Shown: positions 12,801 through 26,338 of the stretch, one piece after another
Numbering within the stretch: position 1 is the first letter of the stretch
Layout of the letters: each line of letters begins with the position of its first letter
NCBI GenBank assembly: GCA_021613535.1
Contig: CP075495.1
Location: forward strand, 5,022,001-5,086,000
Origin: Adineta vaga
Lineage: Eukaryota; Rotifera
Length of the DNA: 64,000 nt
Direction: 5' to 3'
Notes under the pieces: model-generated
Seen by the model: the letters and a program-made list of their open reading frames with translations, nothing else
The model's database searches: none
What the model was told of the DNA's origin: nothing
Program-made: the position numbers and the translations under genes

Positions 12801-15800
12801 GATATTAATGATACCGATGAAGATTGGCCATTTATGTTAAATGAAATTCGTCGTATTGAACCGAATTTACTTAAATTATTTAAAAAAGATGATTTAACAT
12901 TACAATTACTTGATAAAACACCCGATTTATCACACGATGAACATGATGATGGTTTACATAATCTTCCGATTATTCCAACACATGTTGATTGTTTATCCGA
13001 TGATGAAAACGATGAAAATGCTGCTCGTGAATTTACACATAATATCAGTAGTACAAGTAGTACATCGTTATTAATTGAACAAGGTGATACATCAACCGGT
13101 AGTGTCGAACATCCATCACCAGCGATTATATCAAATATCTTTCCACAACAAAGACATAAAGCAGTTTCATCAACTCCAACATTAACACATTTAGATAGGA
13201 ATGATAAACCAAAACAACAGAGAGTTAATCGATATACAACAATTAATTCAAATGATCCACTCTATGCACATGCTGGACAAATTCTTTGTGCTTTACATGT
13301 CATATATGAAGTAAGATCATATCAAACATATTCATAAAATACATGTTCTCTATTTGGTATATTATTTCTAGGACTTAACATTAAATCATACGAAAGATTG
13401 TACACCATTATTGGAGCTTTTATATCTTTTAGCTTGGTAAAATCTTCATACGAAATGTTCCATAAATGCATTAATCGACATTGTATTTTTAGTGATTTTG
13501 ATCTACATGAATATCGTCATTATTATTTGGCTGAAAATTGGAAAATTTCTAAACGTGTTCGTAAAACTCACCAATTATCTCCAGGTAACTAGTTACTATA
13601 ATTTTTCTTGAAAATCTCAATATAAATTTGTCTGATCTAGTTGCATCAAATTTATTTATGCCAAGATTATTCGATCAAACTCCACCAAGTTACTTAAAAT
13701 GGGCTCGACTTTTCCTATCAAGATCAGATAATATTAGTCAATTAACACCATTTCCATACATTGCATCCGTCACAGATAGAATAGTACTCTGTACTAAGGT
13801 AAAATCAAATAGCAAATCTACTTTTAACTATTCTTTACTATTCTTTTTAGCTTCTTGCAACTTATCTATATCCAGGAATGTCCAATGTACATTTGAATTA
13901 TTTATGTAATATTGCTGCAAATAGTAATGGTAACTGTAGACAAAAAAAGATTATTTTGTGAAAAGAAAATGTTTGTTTTATTCCTTTTAGATGGCACATC
14001 ACCATCACCAATGTTATTCACATCAATGAATACAATTAAAAATGATATTTCATTTCGTCATCAACAAATTATAGATGCTTTTCTAACTGATGGTAAGAAA
14101 GATTTGAAGAATCGAATAATTCTTCATTGATATTGATTGATTTTCATAGATTTGACAGCAACTGAATTTGATAGTTTACCATTATGTGTACATGCTGTCT
14201 TATATGAAGCAGTTAGTCATGTTGCATTGCACCCAAAATTTGATTTACCAAGAAAAACATATGAATTTCTCGGTCGACAAGAGTTAGTTTATCATGATCC
14301 AAAATTATTTGATAAAAATTTCCATCCAGGATTAATTTCACTACGAAGCTTAGAATTAATTCGAGTTTATGGAAAAGATTACCACAATGATAAAAGTCGT
14401 CTTGTAGAAAGCGAAGTAAAATGATGCAAAATAAGCCAGATCAGTATATCTGATATATTCTATTTTAGGTGTTAAAATTACGTTTTCCAGAAGATCTACG
14501 TGTACAAACAGTTGTTGAATGTTTACAATCATCAACACCAGTGATGATCGATATTGCACAGAGACCGAATGTTACTGAACAAGAAGTTATGGAAAATAAT
14601 GAGAGATATTTATACAGTGTTGCACAAAGAACAATGTCATTACCATTGGGACGGTATAAAGATGATCATATAAGCTTTTATTTATGAAAATAAACATTGT
14701 TGTTTTTTTGTTCTAGAGGTGCATTAACTTTAGGAACTGTTTATGCATCACCACATGATGCTTTTATTATACCAGAGTTGAATCTTAAAGGACGAGTACC
14801 TTCATCGTATGTATTTTAATATTTGATCTATGCATCTATAACGATCCTTTTTATATATTTGCTTTTCTAGTACTGTTATTGTCAATATGACACATATTGA
14901 AGTTCCTCAAAATATAACACATTGGCCATTATTTCATAATGGTGTTGCTGCATCATTAGCTATTAATCGACATGCATGTGATATGGGTGATAATTGGATT
15001 CGTTCACAAATTCTTAAAAATAATGATATTACCAATGAACAAGCTGGATTTCTTTATGGTCTTGGTTTAATTGGACATTTTAAAAATTTACCAAAATCAT
15101 TAATATATTCTCTATTACAAAAAGCAAATGAATTAACAATGATGGCATCATTACTTGGTATTTGTGTATCTAAGTAAGAAACAATCTATTTCAATTGTAA
15201 GAAAAGACTGGTTTGTTTGTTTTTAAACTATAGTTACAAATCGATGAGTTTAACATTGACAAGTTTATTGACAATTTATATCAAAAGTATGCTACCACAA
15301 ACATTATTTGAATGGGAAGTACCATTTGGTGTACAAATTTGTGGTATTATGGGTCTTGGCTTGCTCTATGCTGGTAGTGGTGATCGATATATATCCGATA
15401 TTTTACTAGCGGAAATTGGAAAATTACCAGTCAGGTAGAGGTTTTGAATATTACACTTTATAATGGTTCATTAATGAATATTTTCTTTTATTAGTACCGG
15501 CGAAAAAGAAATGGTTATTCTTGAACGAGAAGCATATGCATTTACATCGGGTATTTCACTTGGTACAGTTTTATTCAAGGTAAAGGAATATCGAGTTTTA
15601 TTATTGTATTGATAAGTTTCGTTGGTTTTTACAGAAAGGATTGAATAGCATTAATTCAAAAGAAGATTTTTTCACCAGTGCACTTCTCAGTTATATTATT
15701 GGAAAAGAACGTGTTTATTCATTTGGATCACTTCGTACACATATTCAAGTACATGAATATGGTTCAATGAATGCAAATATCACAGCAACAGGTGCAATGA

Positions 15801-17820
15801 TTGCAATAGGTTTAACTTATTTCAATACAAAGAACAAGTTCGTATATTTTTAACTTTTTAACTAGAAGTTTTCTAGCGACTACAAATGGTCTAATGCATC
15901 ATTTCTTTAATTTATAAAGATTTATATGGTCGTAATAGTATTTTAATTCTTTTCTTTTCAGAGATATCGCTGAATGGTTTACACCAGATGATATCATGCG
16001 ATTAATTGAATTAGTTCGTCCTGACCTACTTCTTTTACGAGTAAGTCAAAATCGATAGAATTCATTCGTTATCATTTTATTTTCATAGACTGTCGTTTAC
16101 AATTTGATATCATGGGAAAGTATTGATAATACTTCTGAATGGATTGATAAACAAATTCCAATAGTTTTAAGTCAAAATGCATTTCGAAGCAAAATATCGA
16201 TCAATACATATGATTCTGAATCAATTACTCAAGCATATTGTTATCTTGTTTCTGGTGTATGTTTTAGTTTAGCATTAAAATATGCAGGAACATGGAATGA
16301 ACAAACAGCAACTATAATTGTAAAATTGATTTTGTTTTTCTTTCAAAAAACAAATGTACCTCGTTTTCTTTCTCTCTCTAGAGAAAGTATTTCAAACAAT
16401 TTCAAGTTTATATTGATCGTCCAGCTGATTATATTGAGAATGATTCAGATAGTTATACACCAGATAGTGCAACTTTGGAATTTGTGATATCAACACTTGT
16501 ACTTTCATTAGCAATGGTATAATATAATCTTTGTTTTGTATCGTTTTGATAATATTTTCTTGTTTAGGTTATGGCTGGTAGTGGTGATTTACATTTATTA
16601 AATCTTTTACGAACTTTACAAACACGTGTCGGACCTGATCGAACACATGTTACATTTGGTTCACATGTTGCTGTTAGTATGGCATTAGGTTTATTATTAC
16701 TTGGCGGTGGACGGTACGTCTACATTTGTTTTCTTCAATTAATTCATTTGACTTTCTTTATATTGAAGGTATGGTCTACGAAATGATGATGATGCTATAC
16801 CTATTCTTCTAGCAGCATTCTATCCTCATTTTCCAATGAATAGTAATGATAATCGGTATGTCACATATTGAATAACTAAGTGTATTTTTTCTTTCTTGTT
16901 TTAATTTAGTTTTCATTTACAAATTTTTCGTCATTTATATGTTATGGTATGTGAATCACGTTTAATGATAACAAAAGACGTAACTAGTCAACAAGTCTGT
17001 TCTGTTCATGGTCAATTGTGGATTAATGAAAATAATCAAATTCAAACGAAAACATTTCGTACACCATGTTTTCTGCCGAATTTTATTTTAATTAAACGAT
17101 TAGAAATTAATGATGAAAATTATTGGCCAATTATTTATGAAACGGATGAACAAATTCAACGTTTAAAACAAATGTTAAGTCGTGATGGTCTTTTCTATGT
17201 ACAAAAATCTTCGGTTTTATCATCATTGATATTAAAAAAGACTTCATCATCGCTTGTTCAACTTTTATCAAATAATGAATCATCATTACGAACATGGTTT
17301 CATGCTTTACAACTCTATTCCGGTATACAACGTATTGTAACTGAACCAATTAATAATCGTCATGTCAAAGAAATTCATGCTCTAATAGCATTCTATGAAA
17401 AATATACATTAATTAAGAAACCTTCAAATTTAAATGATACAGATGATCTGATTTTACGAACACAATTTACAAATATACTTTTTAAAAATATTACAAGTAG
17501 ATAGAGGATAATTGAGATATTTATAGACTTGATTCTTTATTTTTTTACAGAAATGAAAGCAGATTTACTTGTTGCTTTGAAAAATCAACATGATCCTAGA
17601 AGATTTGGCTTATTACTACCGATTCGTGAATGGTTACCTGGATTGAATGAAGAGAATTTGTTATGTCTTCTAGGTAAAAATGAAAACTTTGTTTTATCAA
17701 ATCAAAACGTTTATGTTCGTCTATTTAGATACGACAAGTCCAGCAAAATTAATTCGTTATGCTGTAAATCTTGGACTTGATTGTGAATTAGCACTCTATT
17801 TACTTAATGGACCTACTTAA
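9883..17820 (+). CDS. ANAPC1: anaphase-promoting complex subunit 1 (APC1)
   Basis: Large multi-exon gene with about 50-60 bp introns. Proposed exon 1 is 9883-9895 (ATGCAACCCGCAG), joined in frame to 9956 onward; the stop TAA is 17818-17820. The N-terminal WD-like half contains GDEEIYARGSHIIW, VIIEQNCLTVLGMDTG and SLFSLSHPLDEVKP, followed by a serine/threonine-rich insert (about 10948-11500). The middle contains an acidic loop (about 12960-13100). The C-terminal half carries PC-type repeats: FPEDLRVQTVVECLQSS, QRTMSLPLGRG, ITHWPLFHNGVAASLAI, NEQAGFLYGLGLIGHF and SDILLAEIGKLP. All have direct counterparts in human ANAPC1. APC1 is the scaffold of the APC/C ubiquitin ligase that degrades cyclins and securin, and joins the platform to the TPR lobe. 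All junctions checked keep frame. Start choice is moderate, since another spliced 5' exon is possible. Confidence 0.93.
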
Positions 17821-20508
17821 ATTTAATCTCTTCCTTTTCTATATATGAATGTGTGATATGTCCTTCTCTCTATTCTTTCATAGTCTGTCTATATAATAGA
17901 TAAAAAACTTTATACTTTCATGTATTTTTTTTCTTCTTTCTTATCAAAATAAAAATCAATTCCAAAAATTGAACATAATCTATAATAATTGTATAAGAGA
18001 AATATTCCATTTCTTCTTATCACAAAAACAAACATCTGATAATTCATCTTATGTATATGAATTTTAATTAAAATATGAGTAGTTCATAAATAAGCGATAA
18101 GTGTAATCGAAGATTTTTACACTTGGAAATCTTGATTAATCAAGAAGGTTCAGATCATCCCAAGAGCAATACAAACATGCGATTAACAAGGTAAAATCGC
18201 GTTTATGATAAATGAAGATGAATAAAGATAAAAGGTCATTCAGTACTATTGTACAGATGTCATATTCATGGTTTAAGTTGTTTTGATAGTGTGAATTAGA
18301 TGAACATGGGTACTTATTTTTTCCGACATTGAACAATTATCATAAATTGTGCTTTAGTGAAGGATTTTCTCTTATTACCAGAAAAAAACATTGTCAGACA
18401 GCTCGAAATTCAATAAGACATATCATATTCGAAGAAAATAGATCAGTATGGAAGACTTTGTAGCAAAAGACTTATTTTGGTAAAGTAACATTGAATGGTT
18501 ACTCTCCATGAAGATAAATATAATCTGCAGTGATATTTCAAACACAATTGTATTGTTATTTATTAAACTAACATTCAAAATGTAGTAAAATTAAACTTTT
18601 CTATGTATTCTATTTAATAAATATATAGATATTGTAGAGCATCTATGTAATAAGAATGATCAAGTTCTTCTTCTTGTTTAAATTTGCATATATATGATAT
18701 GTAATGAGATGACCTTGGTTCACCTTTGCCAAATTCTTACAGAAAAATGTTGATAGTTTTTAGGTTTCAATGATTGTCAAAAATATTTGGTTTTTAAAAA
18801 TTCTCAATGCAGCTTGTCTCTATTCGTCTGACATCATCATTCTGTCTTAAAATCCTAACTTGTTCTTTTCGAACACTACCTTTATAATCAACTATGATTG
18901 TATAATCATGATACTAAAGCTTAAAATAATGTCTTCTATGCGAATTGAAAACTTATCCGCTAGTTGTTGACATTGACAAAGATCATCATATAAACTCGCT
19001 AGACTGTCTTATCTCATCGACAAACATAACAGTACAACGAGAAAAGATTATCGAGGAAAACCTTAGTATAAACCAATTGCTACGCATTATAATATGTGTA
19101 CTAAACGAACAAATTATTGTACATTAATCTTTTGTCTTTTTCAAACAATGACAATCGTCATTGTGATATATGTATCAATGAAATGATTATCAAATGCAAT
19201 AGACAAAATGTTTGTGAAGCAGTCAAGCACATCGATAACAACTATACATTTATTATTCTATCTTGTCATTGCAATGAGCATGACTATTCATTTACTTGGG
19301 CTTTTATGCTCTTGTTTTACATAAGCAAGAAGAAAAAAAGAAGAATGCCTTTGAAAGCTTTAAATAATCATTGAAGCGATAAACAGAGGCATTCACGTGG
19401 AAAAAAAGATTAGGTACAGATAATGTTAAGAAAAAACGATCATATCATTGGATATTTGATTCTTTAGTTCAATGTTTTTTTCTTTTCTGCAGATGATCAC
19501 GTGTACACAACCTGTGTATTCCTATATATTTTGTTTATCAATCTTTAGAAATAGTAGGTGAGATAATAAGGTAGTATTCTATTCTTTCATGTCGACAGTG
19601 TCAAATTTATAATATCCTTTAATTAATCATCTTGAATGAGTTTGTTTTAATTTATATTTCATATATCTATCAGATTAATAAATGTAACTTCTCTATGTCA
19701 TAGAGAAAACGTGATATTCTTTTATTACCTGATGAATATTAGAAGTCTTTTATTTTTGTTTATGAATAAACTTTGAGCACAAATACAAGTCCAACTAGTT
19801 CAGAAGACTCCTAGATCTTTCTATTTGAATGACATATGTTACCTTAGTAATAAAAAAAGAAGAAGAAGAAGAAGAAGAAGAGGAGACAGATTGGCAAGAT
19901 ACGTGCATCTGTATTTACACAAGTCTGTAAGACATACAGATAACCACAGTGAATCAGATATGTGAAAAAATGTCTTGTGCGTCCTTTGATATACTAATAT
20001 AAATGAAAAATCGAAGAATTTTGTTATTCATTATTTATTTCATATTCAAATAATTGATGTTTTTTTTTCGAGAGAAAAAATACCAAGTAAGACAACGAAA
20101 ACAAAAGTGAAAACATGAGAGAATATGATTTGAATGTAAATGAGAAGAAAAGAAATCTTATGTTTTCAATTCACCGCGTGATAATTCTTCCATGCTGGTC
20201 TTTTTTCATGTTTAGTTCCGTCGTTTTAGATATTTGTTGTTTTATATAATTTCACTCGATCTATATATCTTTGTTTTTTTTCTTCTTTTCTCATAAATTT
20301 ACTTCGCTTTTCTGTCGGCTGAGTTTTCAATGCCTTCAAACAAACTTAAATTTCTAATAGTAACAAATACACTCGTTCTTTTTCTTTTTTCTTCTTTTCA
20401 TTTTCTTAAATGCTCTATGAGTACATTTGAAAAAGAGTGAAAAAAAATACTTTTTGACGTAGATCGCATTCGACATTAACAAATTAACAACCTGAAATAC
20501 CAACACAA
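17821..20508. other. long intergenic region
   Basis: About 2.7 kb between APC1 and the nuclear receptor. It has many short AT-rich ORFs with no conserved domain, a poly-T/pyrimidine-rich stretch near 20270-20300 and a GAA microsatellite at 19858-19884. It presumably contains the nuclear-receptor promoter. No RNA gene or mobile element was recognised. Confidence 0.5.
19858..19884. repeat. GAA microsatellite
   Basis: About eight AGA/GAA units in non-coding sequence upstream of the nuclear receptor. Confidence 0.8.
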
Positions 20509-23500
20509 ATGGCTCTAACTTCTTCTTCTCATCAACCATATAAAAAAACTCTATCAACAAGTTCAAATTATTCCATACACAGTACAAGTGATTTATTAGT
20601 AAGTATCATTTCGTTTTCTCCTTTATTATGTTGAATCTATTACAGTTACCATTGCCTTCGAAATCATTAGCAATGAAAATGTCATCAAAAGATCGATCAT
20701 GGTTTGATTTTCTCGTTGAATCACCGCCAAAAACAGTTAAAGATGAAACATATGATTGTGATATAACAGACGCAACTTCTCCATTAACAGAAAATATCGA
20801 TTATACAATAATCGATTCTGATGATCATTATTCAAATGACAGAAGATTATTAAAAATTCTTGATGGAAAAATAAAAAAATCTCGCAAAAAAACTGTGCCA
20901 ACGAAGCGTAAGTTATGTTTTCTTCCATTTCAATTAATTAAATACTGAAAAAATAAAACTGGGAAAAATTTATTCATCTAATCATACATATACGCGAAAG
21001 AAAGAATCAAATTATTCGTTAGTAAAATAGCTTTCTTAATTTTGGGACAACAAGTAACATTATTTTCGTAATATAAGTATTTTTGTTATACTTATTGTCT
21101 CGAGATCACTATCATATTCCAAGTACTTTTCTTCACGTTCTTTTGTCAATTTTGTAGAGAGTAATGCGTTTTTTACTGTTCTTTCTTCTTGTTTCGATCA
21201 CGTTTTTTGCCTCATGTGTAGATATCAGTCGCCATTACTGTTGCTTTCATTACCTTCATCAAAATCACTGCTCGCTCGATGAATGCCGACGCAAAAGAAC
21301 ACGATGACTTGCCATATACACATATGCACGCCCTTGTCGGACTACTCATGAGAAAGCAAAACCAGCGAAAATGTTGTCAGGCAGACCGATTCGCCTTTTC
21401 CTCTTCTCTTTTTCCTTTCTGTTCTATTCTCTATCGTCGTCGTAGTCGGCGTCCTTCTTTGCATTCTCAATAGCAGCTTTGTGTTACTCGTGCTTCTGCG
21501 CTCTGCACAACCCTTTACGTTTTTCTTTTTCATCGTCTTCTTGACACTCAATCATCGATGCAATGAGCAGCGTCATCATCAACAACATCCAGTATTTTTT
21601 TTCCTTGTTGTGACTGTCTTGTTTTTCTTCCTTTTCTTCCCTACAACTATTAAGCGAAATGTAAGACATACAAAACGTGTTTGAGTACAACTTTTTTTAA
21701 TCTATATATGAACTATTGATTGAACCATGGAAGAAAATCAATGTACGTATGCGCATATATACATGTTCATTCGTTCTACTTCATCAGAGGTCATGTAGCC
21801 CCTGACCTAGTAGAATATACAAAAGAGAAAGAAGAAAAAAAAGAGTATCTATATTAATGCTTTTCTACATATTAAAGGGATTGAGATTACATATTCAAAT
21901 AGCGTTAAATATAAAGCACCATGAACCATGTATGTGTGTATGTTTTATCATTGTTTTCTTCTTTTGTATTCCAAGAAAAGCTTTGAATTTTACTATTATA
22001 TCGATAGAAATTTAATTTGCGAGAAGGGCAAGTAGAAAAAGAAGGAACGAGAGCAGTCTGTTCTTCTAAAAAAGAATAGAAAGAAAAATATACAACGTAA
22101 TAGACGACTCTATAGCTTCGTTTTTCTTTTTTTTCTCGTTTTTTTTTCTTTTCTCAAGTTTTTTTTGTGTGCTTCTTTTCTATTATCAGTCTATATCACA
22201 CATATATTTTGATCTTAGATTATTCATTCTTCGTTTATTTCTTTTTTCTCCTTATCTGACAACAAATATTATGTTCAATAATTAGATATGTTAACGATGG
22301 CAACTATAGGGAATCCACTAGCAAATTTCGATCATCGATCTACATCTTCTCCAAATCAAACCTCACCAACAATTAAGCAACAACCATTTAGTCCACCACC
22401 ATACCATCCATTAACCAATGGATATTTTAATCATCATCGTCATCATCTTCAACAACAACAACAACAACAACAAAGTTCAACACCATCACCTGATCATGAA
22501 CAAATCTCACCATTATCAAATAATCTAGCTGAAAGTTCGTCAACATCGAGCTTAGTCGTACCGCCATCACTTGGTACAGGTTGGTAGACATATACAAGAA
22601 AAGAAAAACAGATAATTAATTACGAAAAAAAATAACGAATCGAATTGCGTTTTTTTATTATGATGAATTAAACGCTTGAATGATTTAAGTGTTTTGATCA
22701 ATGTCATATTGATATACTCGGTCTATCTAAATAATATTACTAAAAATAATATTTATAGAATTAAGAAATGTTAATAGATCTGTGTTTAATATAATCAACT
22801 AGTAATTTTAGTTATCGTGACCTTTTCGACGATTATCAATAGAAAAGAAAGAGTACTCAGACCTTTTATATATATATATTTTTTTTCTTTTTTCATTGAA
22901 TATGACTATAGTTTATTAAATATAAGTTCGCAAGAGGAAAAGAATATGTTATTTAATTATTTAGAGAGAAAATATACTCATGAGAATTGATTGTCGTTTG
23001 ATGCTAATCTCAGTTAAAATTTATTTTATTTTTGTTTTTAGCTTCAGTAGCTGCTGAAGATAAACGTCGTTGTGTAAGTAAAGATAAATCTGAAAACGAC
23101 ATATTGAAACTTTTATTTTACATATTATACATAGGCGGTATGCAGTGACATTGCTTCTGGTTATCACTATGGCGTTGTGGAGTTGTGAGGGTAAATAGTT
23201 TGAATTAAAAAAAATATATATCGAATTAATTTCTTAGGTTGTAAAGCATTCTTCAAACGAAGTATTCAAGGTACGAATGAATACATCTGTCCAGCAACTA
23301 ATACCTGTACAATTGATAAACATCGTCGAAAAAGTTGTCAAGCATGTCGTTTAAGACGTTGTTATGAAGTTGGTATGACAAAAGGTACGACACGACGAGA
23401 AAGAAAATATCGTAAGAAAGCAGTATCCGTTTGTAAAATTACGTCAACATCATCGAATACAAATGCGTTGAATAATTCAACGGGTAATAATACTGATCAA

Positions 23501-25058
23501 GGATTATTAATTGCAACAAATATGTCAGCAGCAATTTCAGCCGGAACATCTTCAGTCTCTCAAATAAATAATGCAGGTTTTTCCTCACCACAATTACAAA
23601 CAAATAAAGTAGGTTGAAAAGAGTTCTCTTTCTCAAGTACTTTATTTTCATCTTAAAGACCACAACAGATCCTACACGAATGCCATTACCATCAGCAGAA
23701 TTCATTACAACACTTTCACAAGCATCTCGTTTAAATTTACCAGCAAAAGCAGATACAACTCGACCATTAACTGATCAATATTTTCTTCAATTACTAGCAA
23801 AAATTTTCGATCAAGAACTTGTTGTCCTTATTAATTGGGCAAAAGCGATGCCAGGTATGATGATCTCTCTCTCGGTCTCTCCCTCTCTTTTCCTTACTTT
23901 TCTCTTTTCTATTTCCGTAGGTTATACAGAAAGTTTAACTCTCGATCAACAAGTAACTATCATTGAACAGAGTTGGTTAGATACTTTGATTCTTGACATC
24001 ATCGAACGATCATTAGAACGTAATGATGATACACTTCATTTTGCACCTGATTTCTTTATTTCACGGTAATCATGAACAATATTTTATGAGAATAATTTTT
24101 ATCACACATATCTATTATTTAGAAATCGTGATTTATCAAGTCCAGGTCTAGGTGCAATCTGTACAAGTTTATTTAATATTCTTCAAGCATTTAAAGATCC
24201 TCGAACAACACATGAAGAATTCATTGCATTAAAAGCAACTATTCTTATTAATTCAATTCCAGCAACAATTACAACAACGAGATCATTTCGTTTATTAACC
24301 AATCAAATCTATCAAGCAATACAATATACATGTGATTCAAATCCAAGTGTTTATCATGATAATTATATTCGTCATTTTACATTATTATTACAATTACCAC
24401 ATATAAAAATGTTAAGTTTAAAACTGATACGTTTATTTATTCTGATGCGTTCAAATGATTTATTACCACAAGCCGATCTTTTATTAGAAATGCTTGATGC
24501 ACAAGATTCACTCGATTTAAATAATGGTTTTCTATCGATGAATACGAATATCAGTGCTTTATCAACGGATACTTCGAATTTAAGTCAAAATTTATCGACC
24601 AATAATAATAATGAAAATAATACAACATCATCAGTAACAGTACCATCTTCAATGAATAGTACAAAGCTTCAACCTGGCTATCAAACATCAAATAATTTCA
24701 ATCAAATACAAGAAACAGATGATCAAACACCAAATATGACTGGTTTAAATAGTAGGTTGAAATTCTTCTCACGTGAATTCTCTAAGTAGATAGTCAATGC
24801 AATAAAAACTGAAGTGCTTTATTTGTTCTAATCAAAATTCATTTCTACGGTTTTAGTATAAATTATGATTATTTTTTTTCTTCAGATCAAATGAATTATC
24901 AAGCAACATCATCATCTATGTTGTATGCAAATTCATCGTCTGGGAAACGTTCACCAGCAACTCCACCTGTACAATACTATAAACATTCTCATTCAGAATC
25001 AATTTCCAATTCAACGCCGACTAATATGCATTTTCAAATGAATAATATGTCGTATTAA
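20509..25058 (+). CDS. estrogen-receptor-like nuclear receptor (NR3 family), frameshifted in the DNA-binding domain
   Basis: Inferred exons: 20509-20598, 20646-20907, 22286-22579, 23042-23073, 23135-23190, 23238-23608, 23659-23854, 23921-24065, 24123-24751, 24886-25058. The N-terminal region is Ser/Pro-rich with a polyQ run. The DNA-binding domain has the estrogen-receptor P-box [32 protein letters not shown] and CYEVGM. The ligand-binding domain has [14 protein letters not shown], a HFAPDFF segment and a helix-12 AF-2 core [11 protein letters not shown] almost identical to vertebrate ER. Exon 23135-23190 has one base too many: an extra G at 23177 after GGC GTT, before TGG AGT TGT GAG. Read as written, it hits TGA in the first zinc finger. 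All other junctions are in frame, so this is either a consensus error or a recently broken copy. Intron 20908-22285 is unusually long at 1.4 kb. Confidence 0.9.
22449..22476 (+). repeat. CAA repeat encoding polyglutamine
   Basis: Run of about eight CAA codons in the N-terminal region of the nuclear receptor, a typical length-variable segment. Confidence 0.8.
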
Positions 25059-26338
25059 TGCTCAATGTCAATGTATATTATTCCGTAGAAAATGTGCCAT
25101 AGATAGATATTAATCAAAAAAGCAAAGTATTCTATTTTTCTCGTAAAATCGAATTTTTAAATGAAATTTTACAACAGTATTCTTTGTATTTGCTCATATG
25201 AAAAGAACACACACACACACAAACACATATTTATAATTTATAACTATTTCTCTTTTACTCAATGCTCAATTCTTATTATCAAACTCCATTATTGATATTC
25301 GTTATCATACGAATACAAACAGAAAACATTAATATTTGACTTCGTTTCCATATTTCTCACATATTATGGAATATTGTTCAAAGAAAAAGAAATTTTATCT
25401 TGATGTATGTTGTTTTTATGTATTAGACCGGTTAAACACCATCTCGGTGTTTTCTTTCTTTCTTTCTCTCTCTCTCTCTTTATGTTCCTTGTTTTGCTGT
25501 TTGCATTCTTGTTTTCTATTTTTTTTCTCTTCTTTTTTGTTTGTGATTATGTTGAATACACGTGATGTACGTTGAGCGGAGAGATCAACATTTTACTATA
25601 TCTAATTATATGAAATGCTCATTATTTAAATTGTTCGAACACAATTCAAAACAAAATACTCTTTTTAAGTTTGATGAGTCTTCTTTAATGGATGTCAATT
25701 TTTAAAATATCAAGTTCATGCTATAAGTGCATGGTTACATTAATACGTATCGGTAAACACGACCTCATTATAAGTATGCATGTTGTATTTATAGATAGCA
25801 ATTTTGAAATGACAAGGATTTTTATTGTAAAAATAAATTTAAAAATAACTTAAAGTATAACAATTCTAATTGCTTCATGATTATAACCTTGGTATTGACA
25901 CTGAGGAAGGTAAAAGAAAAACTTATTATATAGGAAACAAACTGTTTTCCTTTATTGCAAAAGATTTTATTCGAACAAATCAGAAACCGAACATTCTATT
26001 GCTATAATATGGAATCTTTCAAGAAAGAAATCTAATTGTACATAAATATATAATAATTTCTCCGCCCTTGCATCTGACAGGCACTGATTAAGTCGAGGAA
26101 CGTCTGCAAACTGATAAGTACATATCCATTCCGCATCCTTTGTGGGTTTTTTTCTTATGTCTTTCAATAGTAGCCATCATATATTCTGGCTGTTATTAGT
26201 AACTTTCCATTTCTATATACGCCTACAAAATAGAGCCAGTGGAAAAATCAATCAATAACTACATTATTACTCTATTTATTTAGTTCTTTTGCTATTTGAC
26301 TTGTTTCTCTGGTGATGTATGACTGTCGACATAGGAAA
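25059..26338. other. intergenic region
   Basis: About 1.3 kb between tandem + genes. It contains an AC run at about 25207-25220 and a CT run at 25452-25480. One minus-strand open stretch (25967-26167) has balanced codons but no recognised domain. The collagen promoter should be near 26200-26338. Confidence 0.5.
25452..25480. repeat. CT-rich microsatellite
   Basis: TTTC/TC repeat of about 29 bp in non-coding sequence downstream of the nuclear receptor. Confidence 0.75.

Noticed and set aside
18945-19374. Two overlapping + strand open frames downstream of APC1
   Set aside because: Some segments look protein-like, but no domain, no convincing splice join and no link to APC1, which ends at 17820.
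21279-21690. Long open frames on both strands inside the nuclear-receptor intron
   Set aside because: They mirror each other on opposite strands and reflect repetitive CT/CTT sequence. No domain is visible; treated as intron with possible regulatory role.
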